Assembly: GCA_902601315.1 (NCBI GenBank)
Contig: CACKMS010000009.1
Span: forward strand, 1 to 47,409
Length of the DNA stretch: 47,409 nt
Source: an uncultured Pelagibacteraceae bacterium
GTDB lineage: Bacteria; Pseudomonadota; Alphaproteobacteria; Pelagibacterales; Pelagibacteraceae
Direction: 5' to 3'
Shown: positions 1 to 8,019 of the stretch, in pieces
Layout of the letters: each line of letters begins with the position of its first letter
Numbering within the stretch: position 1 is the stretch's first letter
Notes under the pieces: generated by a model
Told to the model about the DNA's origin: nothing
The model's database searches: none
Seen by the model: the letters and a program-made list of their open reading frames with translations, nothing else
Program-made: the position numbers and the translations under genes

Positions 1-413
1 CCAGATAAAACAAAGTCTCCAATACTTATTTCCTCTATATTTCTGCTATCAATTATCCTTTGATCAATACCTTCAAAATGACCACATATAAAATTAATTG
101 ATTCAAATTCTGAAAATCTTTTTGCACAATTATGATCAAAAACTTTTCCTTTTGGGCTTAGGTAAATTATTTTTTCATCCTGTGGTAAATTTTTATCCAA
201 TGATTTTGCTAATACATCTGCTTTCATTATCATACCATCACCACCGCCATACGGTGTATCATCAACTGTCTTGTGCTTATCCTCAGCATAATTTCTAATA
301 TCCACAATTTCTAAACTCCAAATCTTTTCCTTCATAGCTTTGCCAAATAAACCTTTTTCTAGGTAGCCTGGAAAATAATCTGGATACAAAGTGAATACTC
401 GAGACTTAAACAT
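1..413 (-). CDS. trmD: tRNA (guanine-37-N1)-methyltransferase TrmD, 3' end outside window
   Basis: The frame opens at ATG (411-413) with MFKSRVFTLYPDYFPG and stays open to the window edge, giving about 137 residues of a protein usually near 230-250. Family signatures are visible: PYGGGDGM around residues 55-62, FICGHFEGIDQRII, and near the edge the SIGDFVLSG motif of the trefoil-knot SAM site. TrmD uses S-adenosylmethionine to methylate G37 next to the anticodon, which prevents +1 frameshifting. The start directly follows the rpsP stop codon with no gap, so translation is probably coupled. The order ffh-rpsP-trmD is the conserved bacterial one, but rimM is not between rpsP and trmD. Identification is secure; only the C-terminal part is unseen. 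Confidence 0.95.
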   Translation of the reverse strand, partial: MFKSRVFTLYPDYFPGYLEKGLFGKAMKEKIWSLEIVDIRNYAEDKHKTVDDTPYGGGDGMIMKADVLAKSLDKNLPQDEKIIYLSPKGKVFDHNCAKRFSEFESINFICGHFEGIDQRIIDSRNIEEISIGDFVLS

Positions 414-884
414 TTATTTTTTATTTTCTCCCTTTGGAGCTTCTGGAGCAGCTTCAGCCTTAGGAGCTTCTTTTGTATTTTCATTTTTTTGTGTTTCGCT
501 AGTAGCATCTTTTTTAGGTGCTTCTGCATTATTATCTGATTTTGTCTCAGTTTTTGCTTCCGCTCCTTCGCCATCTTTTTTGTTTCGTTCTTTTTTAGGA
601 ACTGCTTTAAGAGGGTTATTTCCATTAGCTGGCATTTTGATTATCTGGTTCTCACCAAGTATTCTAGCAACTCTAGTTGTTGGTTGCGCTCCTTGACTTA
701 ACCAATATTTAATTCTCTCTTGGTCTAGTCCTACTCTTTCTTTTTTTTCCTTTGGAAGTAACGGATTAAAGAAACCTAACTTTTCAATAAATCTTCCATC
801 TCTTGGAAATCTACTGTCAGCAACAACAATTTTATAAACAGGTCTTTTTTTCGTACCACCCATTGATAATCTCATTTTTAACAT
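414..884 (-). CDS. rpsP: 30S ribosomal protein S16 with long C-terminal tail
   Basis: The first ~80 residues are a clear S16 ([20 protein letters not shown], then [18 protein letters not shown]). S16 is an early-binding small-subunit protein. The ORF is 156 residues, against about 80-90 for a typical S16. The extra ~70 residues are a low-complexity Lys/Ala/Glu/Asn/Pro tail (repeated EAPK-type stretches), probably disordered. Such tails are known in some alphaproteobacterial S16 proteins. The ATG at 884 lies behind an AAAAAGGAG ribosome-binding site; an internal ATG at 875 would also give a normal S16 N-terminus. ffh lies 14 bases upstream and trmD abuts the stop. Confidence 0.95.
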   Translation of the reverse strand: MLKMRLSMGGTKKRPVYKIVVADSRFPRDGRFIEKLGFFNPLLPKEKKERVGLDQERIKYWLSQGAQPTTRVARILGENQIIKMPANGNNPLKAVPKKERNKKDGEGAEAKTETKSDNNAEAPKKDATSETQKNENTKEAPKAEAAPEAPKGENKK

Positions 885-898
885 TTTTTCTCCTTTTT

Positions 899-2257
899 TT
901 ATTTAAGTTGATTAAAAAGTTCTGGTGGTATTCCTTTATCCGCCATTCCTTTCATATTTCCTTTAGACATCTTTTTCATCATCTCAGACATCATTTTAAA
1001 TTGTTTTAACAATTTATTGATAGTGGCAATGTCAGTACCAGAACCATTAGCAATTCTTTTCTTTCTGGATCCGTCAATTATCTTTGGATTTTCTCTTTCT
1101 TTTTTAGTCATAGATAAAATTACAGCTTCATTTTGGGTAATTATTTTTTCGTCTACGCCTGCTTCATCCATTTGAGATTTAATTTTTGAAACACCTGGCA
1201 GAAAAGACATGATACCCTCGATCCCACCCATTTTCTTCATTTGTCGTAATTGTGATAAATAGTCTTCTAAGGAAAATTGACCTTTTTTTAATTTTTCTTC
1301 AGTTTTTTTTAAGTTTTCTTGATCTATATCTTCAGCAGCTTTTTCAACAAGAGAAACGATATCTCCCATTCCTAAAATTCTATTTGCTATTCTATCAGGA
1401 TAAAAAATTTCAAAATTATCTATTTTTTCTCCAATTCCCAAAAATTTTATAGGAACATCTGCAACATACTTCATACTTAATGCTGCACCACCTCTTCCGT
1501 CACCATCTGATCTGGTAAGAACTATACCTGTTAAATTTACAGTATTTTTAAATTCTTTGGCCACATTTGCAGCAACTTGACCTGTTAAAGAATCTGCAAC
1601 TAATATAGTTTCTGAAGGATTTATAATTCCCTCTATTTGTTTAATTTCACTCATCATTTGAAGATCTATTTGAGTTCTTCCTGCTGTATCAAAAAGGATT
1701 ACCTCGGAGCCATTCAGGTTTGCTGCACTTAAAGCTCGTCTGCAAATATCTGCAGGTAATTGACCTTCAATAACAGGCAAAGTAATTATGTTATTTTGTT
1801 CTCCAAGTAATTTTAATTGTTCTTGTGCAGCTGGCCGGTACACATCAAGGCTAACCATCATTACTTTTTTTTTATTATTTTTTTCTAGAAATTTAGCTAG
1901 CTTTGCAGTGGTGGTAGTTTTTCCTGATCCTTGTAATCCCACCAACATAATAGGAACGGGTGGAACAGCATTAAGTAGAATTTCTGAATTTTTATCACCT
2001 AAGAATGATACAAGTTCATCATAAACAATTTTAACAACCATTTGCCCAGGTGATGTTGATCTTACTATTTCCTTGCCTAGAGCTTTTGGTTTAACTCTGT
2101 TTATGAATTCTTTTACAACATCCAGAGATACATCGGCCTCTAATAAAGCAAGACGAATAGCACGCAATCCTTCATCCACTTGTTTTTCATCAAGAGAAGG
2201 TGCTTTTTTTAAAGAGGAAAAAATTTCCTCAAATTTATTTGTTAAATTTTCAAACAT
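899..2257 (-). CDS. ffh: Signal recognition particle protein Ffh (SRP54)
   Basis: The 452-residue protein has the normal SRP54 layout: N domain (about 1-95), Ras-like G domain with P-loop [19 protein letters not shown] and a [10 protein letters not shown] specificity loop, and a Met-rich C-terminal M domain ([19 protein letters not shown]) that binds signal peptides and 4.5S RNA. It takes ribosome-nascent chains to FtsY at the membrane; ftsY lies nearby on the other strand. It heads the ffh-rpsP-trmD operon. The ATG at 2257 is preceded by an unusual structured leader (2258-2366) rather than a clear Shine-Dalgarno site. Confidence 0.97.
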   Translation of the reverse strand: MFENLTNKFEEIFSSLKKAPSLDEKQVDEGLRAIRLALLEADVSLDVVKEFINRVKPKALGKEIVRSTSPGQMVVKIVYDELVSFLGDKNSEILLNAVPPVPIMLVGLQGSGKTTTTAKLAKFLEKNNKKKVMMVSLDVYRPAAQEQLKLLGEQNNIITLPVIEGQLPADICRRALSAANLNGSEVILFDTAGRTQIDLQMMSEIKQIEGIINPSETILVADSLTGQVAANVAKEFKNTVNLTGIVLTRSDGDGRGGAALSMKYVADVPIKFLGIGEKIDNFEIFYPDRIANRILGMGDIVSLVEKAAEDIDQENLKKTEEKLKKGQFSLEDYLSQLRQMKKMGGIEGIMSFLPGVSKIKSQMDEAGVDEKIITQNEAVILSMTKKERENPKIIDGSRKKRIANGSGTDIATINKLLKQFKMMSEMMKKMSKGNMKGMADKGIPPELFNQLK

Positions 2258-2376
2258 AATTTTACACAGCAGGTATCACACCAGTGGGCGAACTCTCGCT
2301 GACTGGTGTCGATCTCTTTGTTACCAAAGACACCGCAAATTGCTGTATTTTGCGGAAACTGCGGTAAACTATAATA
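2258..2376 (-). promoter_or_regulatory. Structured leader RNA upstream of ffh, possible pseudoknot
   Basis: This GC-richer island between divergent ffh and dapF holds three hairpins. The strongest is ACACCAGT (2278-2285) with ACTGGTGT (2302-2309), containing an inner GCGA/TCGC stem. The second is CTTTG/CAAAG (2316-2329). The third is CCGCAAA/TTTGCGG (2333-2355). Read as the ffh transcript, the loop of the third hairpin contains AUACAGCA, which can pair with UGCUGUGU just upstream of the ffh AUG (8 pairs including one G-U). That could hide the initiation region. A TATTAT -10-like box (2376-2371, minus) doubles as TATAAT (2370-2375) on the plus strand for dapF. An 'ffh' leader motif has been reported computationally in alphaproteobacteria; I cannot test whether this is it. 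Confidence 0.6.
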
Positions 2377-2416
2377 GAGGTTCAAAAAGTCAATAAATAA
2401 GTTAAGTATTTAATCT

Positions 2417-3241
2417 ATGGAATTTGATGCTTTTAGAATGGACGGTTTGGGTAATGATTTTGTCATTATTGATCAAAGAAAAAGATCGGTAAGTCTTACT
2501 AAGGATCAAATTATAAAAATTTGTGATCGTAATTTTTTAGGATGTGATCAATTAATTTTTATACAAAATAGCACTATATCAAATGCTTCAATGCAATTTT
2601 ATAATTCAGATGGCAGTACATCAGGAGCATGTGGTAATGGAACAAGATGTGTTGCATATTTGATTTCAGAAGAGGAGAAAAATAAAAACATAAGTCTAAA
2701 TGTTGACAATCAAATACTTAATTCTAAAATTTTAGATAGTAAACAGGTTGAAACAATAATTGGAAAACCAAAACTGAATTGGAAGGATATCCCGATTAAT
2801 AGAGAATTGAATACAAGAAATTTAGAATTAACCATTTCAGATTTTGACAATAATAAAATTACTGGAGGTGTAGGTATCAATGTTGGTAATCCCCATGTAA
2901 TTTTTTTTGTAAATGATGTTGAGTTATTTGACTTAAAAAAAATTGGTCCACAAATAGAGAATAATGAAATATTTCCAGAAAAATGTAATGTTACATTGGC
3001 TCAGAAAATAAGTAACGAACATATCAAAATAAGAGTTTGGGAGAGAGGCGCTGGACTAACAAAAGCTTGTGGTACAGCTGCGTGTGCAACAGCTGTTGCT
3101 GCTAACATTGATGAATTGGAAAATACAGTTACAGAAATAGAATTTAAACTGGGAAGATTACAAATAAAAATTGATCAAGATAAGTTTATAACTATGAAAG
3201 GACCTGTTTCGGAGATACAAAAAATAACAATTAAACTTTAA
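2417..3241 (+). CDS. dapF: Diaminopimelate epimerase
   Basis: DapF converts LL- to meso-diaminopimelate for lysine and peptidoglycan synthesis. The 274 residues match the family length and show both catalytic cysteines in context: ACGNGTRC (Cys72) and GAGLTKACGTAAC (Cys218). The N-terminal MDGLGNDFVIID motif is also present. The start ATG at 2417 gives this motif at the expected distance. The stop overlaps the ftsY start by one base (TAATG), so the two are likely co-translated. Alphaproteobacteria often have a MiaB-like gene between dapF and ftsY; here it is absent. Confidence 0.97.
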   Translation: MEFDAFRMDGLGNDFVIIDQRKRSVSLTKDQIIKICDRNFLGCDQLIFIQNSTISNASMQFYNSDGSTSGACGNGTRCVAYLISEEEKNKNISLNVDNQILNSKILDSKQVETIIGKPKLNWKDIPINRELNTRNLELTISDFDNNKITGGVGINVGNPHVIFFVNDVELFDLKKIGPQIENNEIFPEKCNVTLAQKISNEHIKIRVWERGAGLTKACGTAACATAVAANIDELENTVTEIEFKLGRLQIKIDQDKFITMKGPVSEIQKITIKL

Positions 3242-4158
3242 TGGGAATTTTTGAAAAATTTAAAATCGGATTTAAAAAAAGTGCCGATAATATTGCTTCT
3301 GGTCTAAGAGAAATAATAATTAAAAAAGAAATAGACGACAAAACATTAGAAGAAATTGAGGAATTCTTAATTAGCTCAGATGTGGGAATTGATGCTTCTT
3401 CAGAAATAAAAGAAATAATAGCACAAAAAAAAATTGATCCAAAAAATAATACAATAAATGAGATTAATAAAATACTTGAAGAATATATTATTAATCTTAT
3501 GGAACCACTCGAAAAAAAAAACTTTTTTGAAAAAAAAGAGAATTTGAATATTATTTTAATTTCAGGTGTTAATGGTGTAGGCAAAACCACAACGATTGGG
3601 AAAATTGGAAAAATTTTTATTGAAAATCATAATAAAGTTATATTTTCTGCATGTGATACTTTTAGAGCTGCAGCAATTGAACAGCTTGAGGAGTGGTCAA
3701 ATCGAGTTGGGGCTACGATTATAAAATCAAACGCTGGTTCTGATCCAGCCTCAGTTGCATTTAAAGCTGTTGAATATGCTAAGCGAAATAATATCAATCA
3801 AGTTTTGATAGATACTGCTGGAAGACTACAGAATAAAAAAAATCTTATGGAAGAGTTTAAAAAAATAGGAAATGTAGTAAAAAAAAGTTCTGAGGGCGCA
3901 CCCCACGAGGTAATACTTGTTTTGGATGCAACATCAGGTCAAAATATTATTAATCAATTAGAGGAATTTAATAAAATTATTCCAGTTTCAGGATTAATAA
4001 TGACAAAATTAGATGGTACTGCAAAAGGAGGAATTCTAATTGCACTTTCAAAAAAATATAAAATACCAATTGTCGGACTTGGTTTAGGTGAAAAAGAAGA
4101 TGATTTGCAAATTTTTAATGCAAAACAATTCGCGAGTGCATTTACTCAAAAGATGTAA
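3241..4158 (+). CDS. ftsY: SRP receptor GTPase FtsY
   Basis: FtsY is the membrane receptor for the Ffh-ribosome complex. The 305-residue protein begins directly with the N domain (MGIFEKFKIGFKKSADNIA) and lacks the acidic A domain found in E. coli. GTPase motifs follow: GVNGVGKTTTIGKIGK, the DTFRAAA insertion segment, DTAGRLQNK and TKLDGTAKGG. This short form is common in alphaproteobacteria. It overlaps dapF by one base, and its 3' end overlaps the convergent gene at 4142-4696 by 17 bases. Confidence 0.97.
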   Translation: MGIFEKFKIGFKKSADNIASGLREIIIKKEIDDKTLEEIEEFLISSDVGIDASSEIKEIIAQKKIDPKNNTINEINKILEEYIINLMEPLEKKNFFEKKENLNIILISGVNGVGKTTTIGKIGKIFIENHNKVIFSACDTFRAAAIEQLEEWSNRVGATIIKSNAGSDPASVAFKAVEYAKRNNINQVLIDTAGRLQNKKNLMEEFKKIGNVVKKSSEGAPHEVILVLDATSGQNIINQLEEFNKIIPVSGLIMTKLDGTAKGGILIALSKKYKIPIVGLGLGEKEDDLQIFNAKQFASAFTQKM

Positions 4159-4696
4159 TTAAGTTTTTTGAAATCAGTGGCTTGTAAATATTACATTCAA
4201 AGTTTGTTTTCAAATCTCTATAACCACAGTTTTTTGCAAAACTTGAAACAATAAATTCTAATTTTCCATTTGATTTTGCAGTGGACAAATATTTGTTTGA
4301 AATACTGAATTTAAGATTTTTGAAAAAATTTTTTGATGCACTTACTAATATCAATGTATCATTATCATTTAACAAATAATATGCAAAGTCCTCAGGAAAC
4401 ATTGGATATTCGAAGTTGTTTGTGATCTTTTTTACTCTTTTTGGAAACCATTCATAAGAGATAAGAGGATAATCTTTCTTAGTTTTATGGTCATGAATAT
4501 AAAGGTCTTGGGGATAATCATTGAGATAATTTCTATACTCTCCTTTTGCAATTATAGCCTTTTCTCTAGTCTTAAAATAAAGAGTGAATTTTTTGTCATA
4601 AGACTCCATCAGACCAATATGAAAATATTTATTTATTTTTTCTGCATAAGCATTATTGAAAAAAACAAAAAATAAAAAAATTATAATTTTTTTCAT
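4142..4696 (-). CDS. Exported protein of unknown function
   Basis: I do not recognise a family. The 184-residue product starts with a good signal peptide (MKKIIIFLFFVFFNNAYAE, cleavage likely after AYA), so it is probably periplasmic. The mature part is mixed alpha/beta in character and carries two cysteines near the C-terminus (KNCGYRDL and FECNIY) that could form a disulphide. It lies tail-to-tail with ftsY and overlaps its last 17 bases, and is separated by 48 bases from the next minus-strand gene upstream. The signal peptide and open frame support a real gene; function is unknown. Confidence 0.75.
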   Translation of the reverse strand: MKKIIIFLFFVFFNNAYAEKINKYFHIGLMESYDKKFTLYFKTREKAIIAKGEYRNYLNDYPQDLYIHDHKTKKDYPLISYEWFPKRVKKITNNFEYPMFPEDFAYYLLNDNDTLILVSASKNFFKNLKFSISNKYLSTAKSNGKLEFIVSSFAKNCGYRDLKTNFECNIYKPLISKNLITSFE

Positions 4697-4744
4697 TATA
4701 ATTTTTAACTAAAGAAAAAGATAATGCTTTGGTTAAATTGTGTT

Positions 4745-5563
4745 CTAATTTAAGCTGGAAATAAATTTTTTAATTGTATTTATTAAATTTTCATTAAAAT
4801 TCATCATATGATCGTCATTATCACTGAAAAAATTATATTTAACACCGTTAAATTTTTTGTACATTTCTTCGCCCATACTAAAAGGAACAATTTTATCCTC
4901 TCTTCCGTGCATTATTAGAATAGGCGAATTTATTTTTGATATTTTTTCAATGGACTTATATTTGTCCTTTAAAATTAATTTAGCTGGTAAGTATGGGTAA
5001 TATTTTTTAGCTAGGATTTCCATTGAAGTAAATGGTGACTCTAATATTAAACCAGAAAAACTATTAGAGCTTGCAAGATCTACAGCAATTGCTGTTCCAA
5101 GAGATTCTCCGTATAATATAATTGAATTGTCCTCTACACCGTTTGAATTAAGCCATTTCTTTACAGCCCTTGCATCTTCATAAAGTCCTTGCTCAGTTGG
5201 TTTGCCCTTATTTCCACTGAAACCTCTATAAGCAAATATTAAATAATTAATATCTAACTTAGAAAATTCATTAAGTTTATAAATTCTATTATCTATTTTT
5301 CCTGCATTTCCATGAAAAAAAAGAATAGTTTTAAAGTTTTTATTTTTAACAAATCTCCAAGCTACAAGTTCATTTTCAGACTGAATATATACTTTTTCTA
5401 TTTTGTGATTAAGCGGTCCTTCATCTAAGTAATTATTTTCACCTGGATGATAAAGTAACTTTCTTTGGTAAAAATATACTACAAGCGAGACCCCAAAATA
5501 AATTAAGAAAAAATAAAATAATATTTTAAAAAAAATCATTTTATGCTTTTTGTTCATTATCAA
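4745..5563 (-). CDS. Membrane-anchored alpha/beta hydrolase (BEM46/YfhR-like)
   Basis: The product has one N-terminal membrane segment (IFFKILFYFFLIYFGVSLVVYF) followed by an alpha/beta hydrolase fold: oxyanion-hole FFHGNAGKID, nucleophile elbow YGESLGTA, an Asp in HGREDKIVP, and a late His in DNDDHMMNF. This is the layout of BEM46/YfhR serine hydrolases, whose substrate is generally unknown. Three in-frame starts exist: 5563 and 5557 overlap the upstream EamA gene, while 5539 begins one base after its stop. The Lys-rich MNKKHK start (5557) suits a membrane anchor. It is probably translated with the EamA gene. Confidence 0.85.
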   Translation of the reverse strand: MIMNKKHKMIFFKILFYFFLIYFGVSLVVYFYQRKLLYHPGENNYLDEGPLNHKIEKVYIQSENELVAWRFVKNKNFKTILFFHGNAGKIDNRIYKLNEFSKLDINYLIFAYRGFSGNKGKPTEQGLYEDARAVKKWLNSNGVEDNSIILYGESLGTAIAVDLASSNSFSGLILESPFTSMEILAKKYYPYLPAKLILKDKYKSIEKISKINSPILIMHGREDKIVPFSMGEEMYKKFNGVKYNFFSDNDDHMMNFNENLINTIKKFISSLN

Positions 5564-6446
5564 CTTTTCTTTTAACTAAATATATTCCAAAAAATACTAA
5601 GACGGTTCCTAGATAATGGTAGTTTTCTAAATTTTCATCGAATAAAAATATTCCATAAAATGCCCCATAAACAGTGAATAAATATAATGTAAATCCAGTT
5701 ACAGACGCTCCTAATTTTTGTTGTGTTAAAGTATAAAGTGCAAATGCAATAATTCCTGGTGAAATTGCTGCAAACAATACCCAAAAATAAAAATTTGAGT
5801 CAAATTGAGTTTGTACAAAATATATTTCTTCTAATAAGTAGAAAGGTAACAAACTAATGATGCCGCCGAGCGAGATAACAGTAAACCTTGGAAAAACATC
5901 TAAATCAGACTTCCAGTAAAATAAGAAAATTGAATATAATGCCCAACCAATTGCAGCCCCCAACATCCATAAGTCACCTTGATTAAAAGTTAAATTGAAT
6001 AAAAGCAAAATATCACCCTTGATTATAATAATAAGAACTCCGACTAAACAGGAAACTAAACCAAAAATTTTAAGTTTATTAATTTTTTCACCAAAAAATA
6101 AAGAGGAAATTATAATAATAAAAATTGGAGAGGAGGTATAAATAATTCCCATATTAATTATCGTGGTTGTTTTTCCAGCTATAAAAGGGAAGGCGCCACA
6201 TACACCACAGCCCATTGAACCTAAAAATAAAAGTTTCCAGATTTCTTTTTTTATGATCCTAATTTCTCTTTTAATAGAAAAAAAAGTAAAAGATAACAGA
6301 ATTAAAAAAACAAAAAACCACCTCCAAAATGCTAATGAAATTGGAGGTATAAACTCAACACCCCCACGAGCAACTATTAAGTTGCTTGCCATAAAAATTG
6401 GTTGAATAAAAAGTAATAGATAAGGAAAAAGATTTTGTTTGTTCAT
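5541..6446 (-). CDS. EamA/DMT-family transporter
   Basis: The 301-residue protein has about ten hydrophobic segments in two repeated halves, the hallmark of the drug/metabolite transporter (EamA, RhaT-like) family. MASNLIVARGGVEFIPPISLAFWRW near the N-terminus is the usual first-repeat pattern. Such inner-membrane proteins export or import small metabolites; no substrate can be read from the sequence. The ATG at 6446 is the first in frame. It lies upstream of the alpha/beta hydrolase gene with overlapping or abutting ends, and downstream of a small membrane-protein gene. Confidence 0.88.
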   Translation of the reverse strand: MNKQNLFPYLLLFIQPIFMASNLIVARGGVEFIPPISLAFWRWFFVFLILLSFTFFSIKREIRIIKKEIWKLLFLGSMGCGVCGAFPFIAGKTTTIINMGIIYTSSPIFIIIISSLFFGEKINKLKIFGLVSCLVGVLIIIIKGDILLLFNLTFNQGDLWMLGAAIGWALYSIFLFYWKSDLDVFPRFTVISLGGIISLLPFYLLEEIYFVQTQFDSNFYFWVLFAAISPGIIAFALYTLTQQKLGASVTGFTLYLFTVYGAFYGIFLFDENLENYHYLGTVLVFFGIYLVKRKVDNEQKA

Positions 6447-6503
6447 CTTTATTTCTTATAGTTTAATTTTTATTTTTAAGAAGATATGTTTGGATTGAAA
6501 GAT

Positions 6504-6680
6504 TTATTGCTTGTCAAAAAAGGCTTCGTAAATCATCATTATAATTGCTGCACCCATAAAGATATATACAGGTAATACGTCTAAAAAAGTTATCATCATA
6601 GATCTAGTTAGAGTAGTAGCTAACCCAACTAAAAAGAATAGAGCAAACGAAATTCCAATAACTGTTGTTAATTTATTCAT
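6504..6680 (-). CDS. Small two-helix membrane protein, 58 residues
   Basis: A 58-codon frame runs from ATG at 6680 (MNKLTTVIGISFALFFLVG) to TAA at 6504-6506. It encodes two hydrophobic helices (about residues 5-22 and 33-51) separated by a short RSMMITFLD segment, and ends YEAFFDKQ. The ATG lies two bases after the amidase stop codon, and the frame fills the space before the EamA gene, so it is probably part of the same transcript. I know no family for it. The coding evidence is the position, the amphipathic ends and the lack of any other use for this interval. Confidence 0.6.
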   Translation of the reverse strand: MNKLTTVIGISFALFFLVGLATTLTRSMMITFLDVLPVYIFMGAAIIMMIYEAFFDKQ

Positions 6681-6682
6681 AT

Positions 6683-8008
6683 TTAATTTTCACATTCCTT
6701 CTCTAGCCATCTAGCAACTCCTAAAAATCTGTGATCATCATATTTATCACCGATTAATTGAACACCCAATGGTAATTTATTTTCACCTTCAAGTAAAGGA
6801 AGAGAAATACAAGGCGTACCAAGATAAGACCAAACCTTATTAAATTCTGCTGTTCCTGTGCTTTTTAATCCTTTAGGTGCGACCCCTGGACTGGACGGCA
6901 TTAGTACCCCATGGTAATCCTCAAAAACTTCTTTATAAGATTCATAACTTTGTTTCCTAAAATCAATAGCCTCTGCATATTCTTTTGCAGAGTATTTATT
7001 TCCTCTAGAAATTGCATCTTGCATGTATTTAGACAATTTAGATTTAAACTTTTTATAATAAATTGAAAAATTGTTTGCTAAGTCTGTTTCGTGAATTACT
7101 TGATGATATTTGTGTATATCTTTAAAGTAAGATGGAGTGTCAAAAACTTCAATGTTTTTGAAAGACTTAATAAAATATTCAAAAGCATCTCTGGATTTTT
7201 TTTCAATCATCTTCCAGTGATTTGTTTTATAAAATATAAATTTTGGTTCAAATAATGGGCCTTTTTTTGTCTCTGCTAGAATATTCTCTGATGAATAGTG
7301 TATTGAAGCTGGATCCTGATTGTCTTTTTTAATTAAAGCTTTAGCCAATAAAGCGACGTCCTCTACATTTCTTCCAAACATACCAATATGATCTAAAGTT
7401 TGAGAGGTTCTCAAAACACCATTTCTTGATATTAAGCCATAAGTTGGTTTATAGCCTACTACACCACAGTAAGATGCAGGTCTTATTACTGATCCACCTG
7501 TTTGAGATCCAATTGAAAGGGGTGCCATATATGATGCAACAGATGCAGCTGATCCACTTGAAGAACCACCTGGTGTTCTAGAGTAATCATGTGGGTTCGT
7601 AGTTTTTGGAGGTCCAAGAAAAGCTAATTCTGAAGTTGCAGTTTTGCCCATTACAATAGCTCCTTCTGAAATTAATAAATCAATAATTTCTGCATTTTGT
7701 GAGTAAGATTTGCCTTTTCTTATACTTGTGCCGCATTCAGTTGGCATCTCAACTGTTCCAATAATATCTTTAACGGCTACAGGTATACCATGCAGGAAGC
7801 CAATTGGTTTACCTGACCTTCTGTAGTCGTCTGCCTCTTTAGCTTTCTCTAATAAAATTTTTTTATCAAAAAATGCCCAAGCTTTTACCTCTTTTTCAAA
7901 TTCATAAATTCTTTCAATATATTTTTCACATAATTCTACTGAAGTTAATTCTGAATTTTTTATTTTTAAAGCAAGATTTTCTACACTCTGTGAAAATATT
8001 TCATTCAT
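6683..8008 (-). CDS. Amidase (amidase-signature family)
   Basis: This is an amidase-signature hydrolase of 441 residues. The Ser-cisSer-Lys triad is in place: Lys in IPVAVKDIIGT (about residue 80), the Gly/Ser-rich GGSSSGSAASVASY segment, and the nucleophile region SIGSQTGGSVIRPASY. The family includes GatA and many amide or carbamate hydrolases. This copy is shorter than GatA (about 480-490) and no gatB or gatC lies beside it, so a catabolic amidase is more likely. A TTG at 8011 precedes the ATG at 8008; the ATG is preferred. It follows dctM by about 11 bases, suggesting that the TRAP substrate or a product of it may be an amide. Confidence 0.9.
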   Translation of the reverse strand: MNEIFSQSVENLALKIKNSELTSVELCEKYIERIYEFEKEVKAWAFFDKKILLEKAKEADDYRRSGKPIGFLHGIPVAVKDIIGTVEMPTECGTSIRKGKSYSQNAEIIDLLISEGAIVMGKTATSELAFLGPPKTTNPHDYSRTPGGSSSGSAASVASYMAPLSIGSQTGGSVIRPASYCGVVGYKPTYGLISRNGVLRTSQTLDHIGMFGRNVEDVALLAKALIKKDNQDPASIHYSSENILAETKKGPLFEPKFIFYKTNHWKMIEKKSRDAFEYFIKSFKNIEVFDTPSYFKDIHKYHQVIHETDLANNFSIYYKKFKSKLSKYMQDAISRGNKYSAKEYAEAIDFRKQSYESYKEVFEDYHGVLMPSSPGVAPKGLKSTGTAEFNKVWSYLGTPCISLPLLEGENKLPLGVQLIGDKYDDHRFLGVARWLEKECEN

Positions 8009-8019
8009 CAATTTCTTCT

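Noticed and set aside
391..696. 101-codon plus-strand frame across rpsP
   Set aside because: It is the mirror of the Lys/Ala/Glu-rich S16 tail; its Ser/Phe/Ala repeats have no independent support.
2258..2370. 4.5S (SRP) RNA gene upstream of ffh
   Set aside because: Hairpins are present, but the conserved GGAA-tetraloop/internal-loop sequence of SRP RNA (GUCAGG...AGCAGC type) is not.
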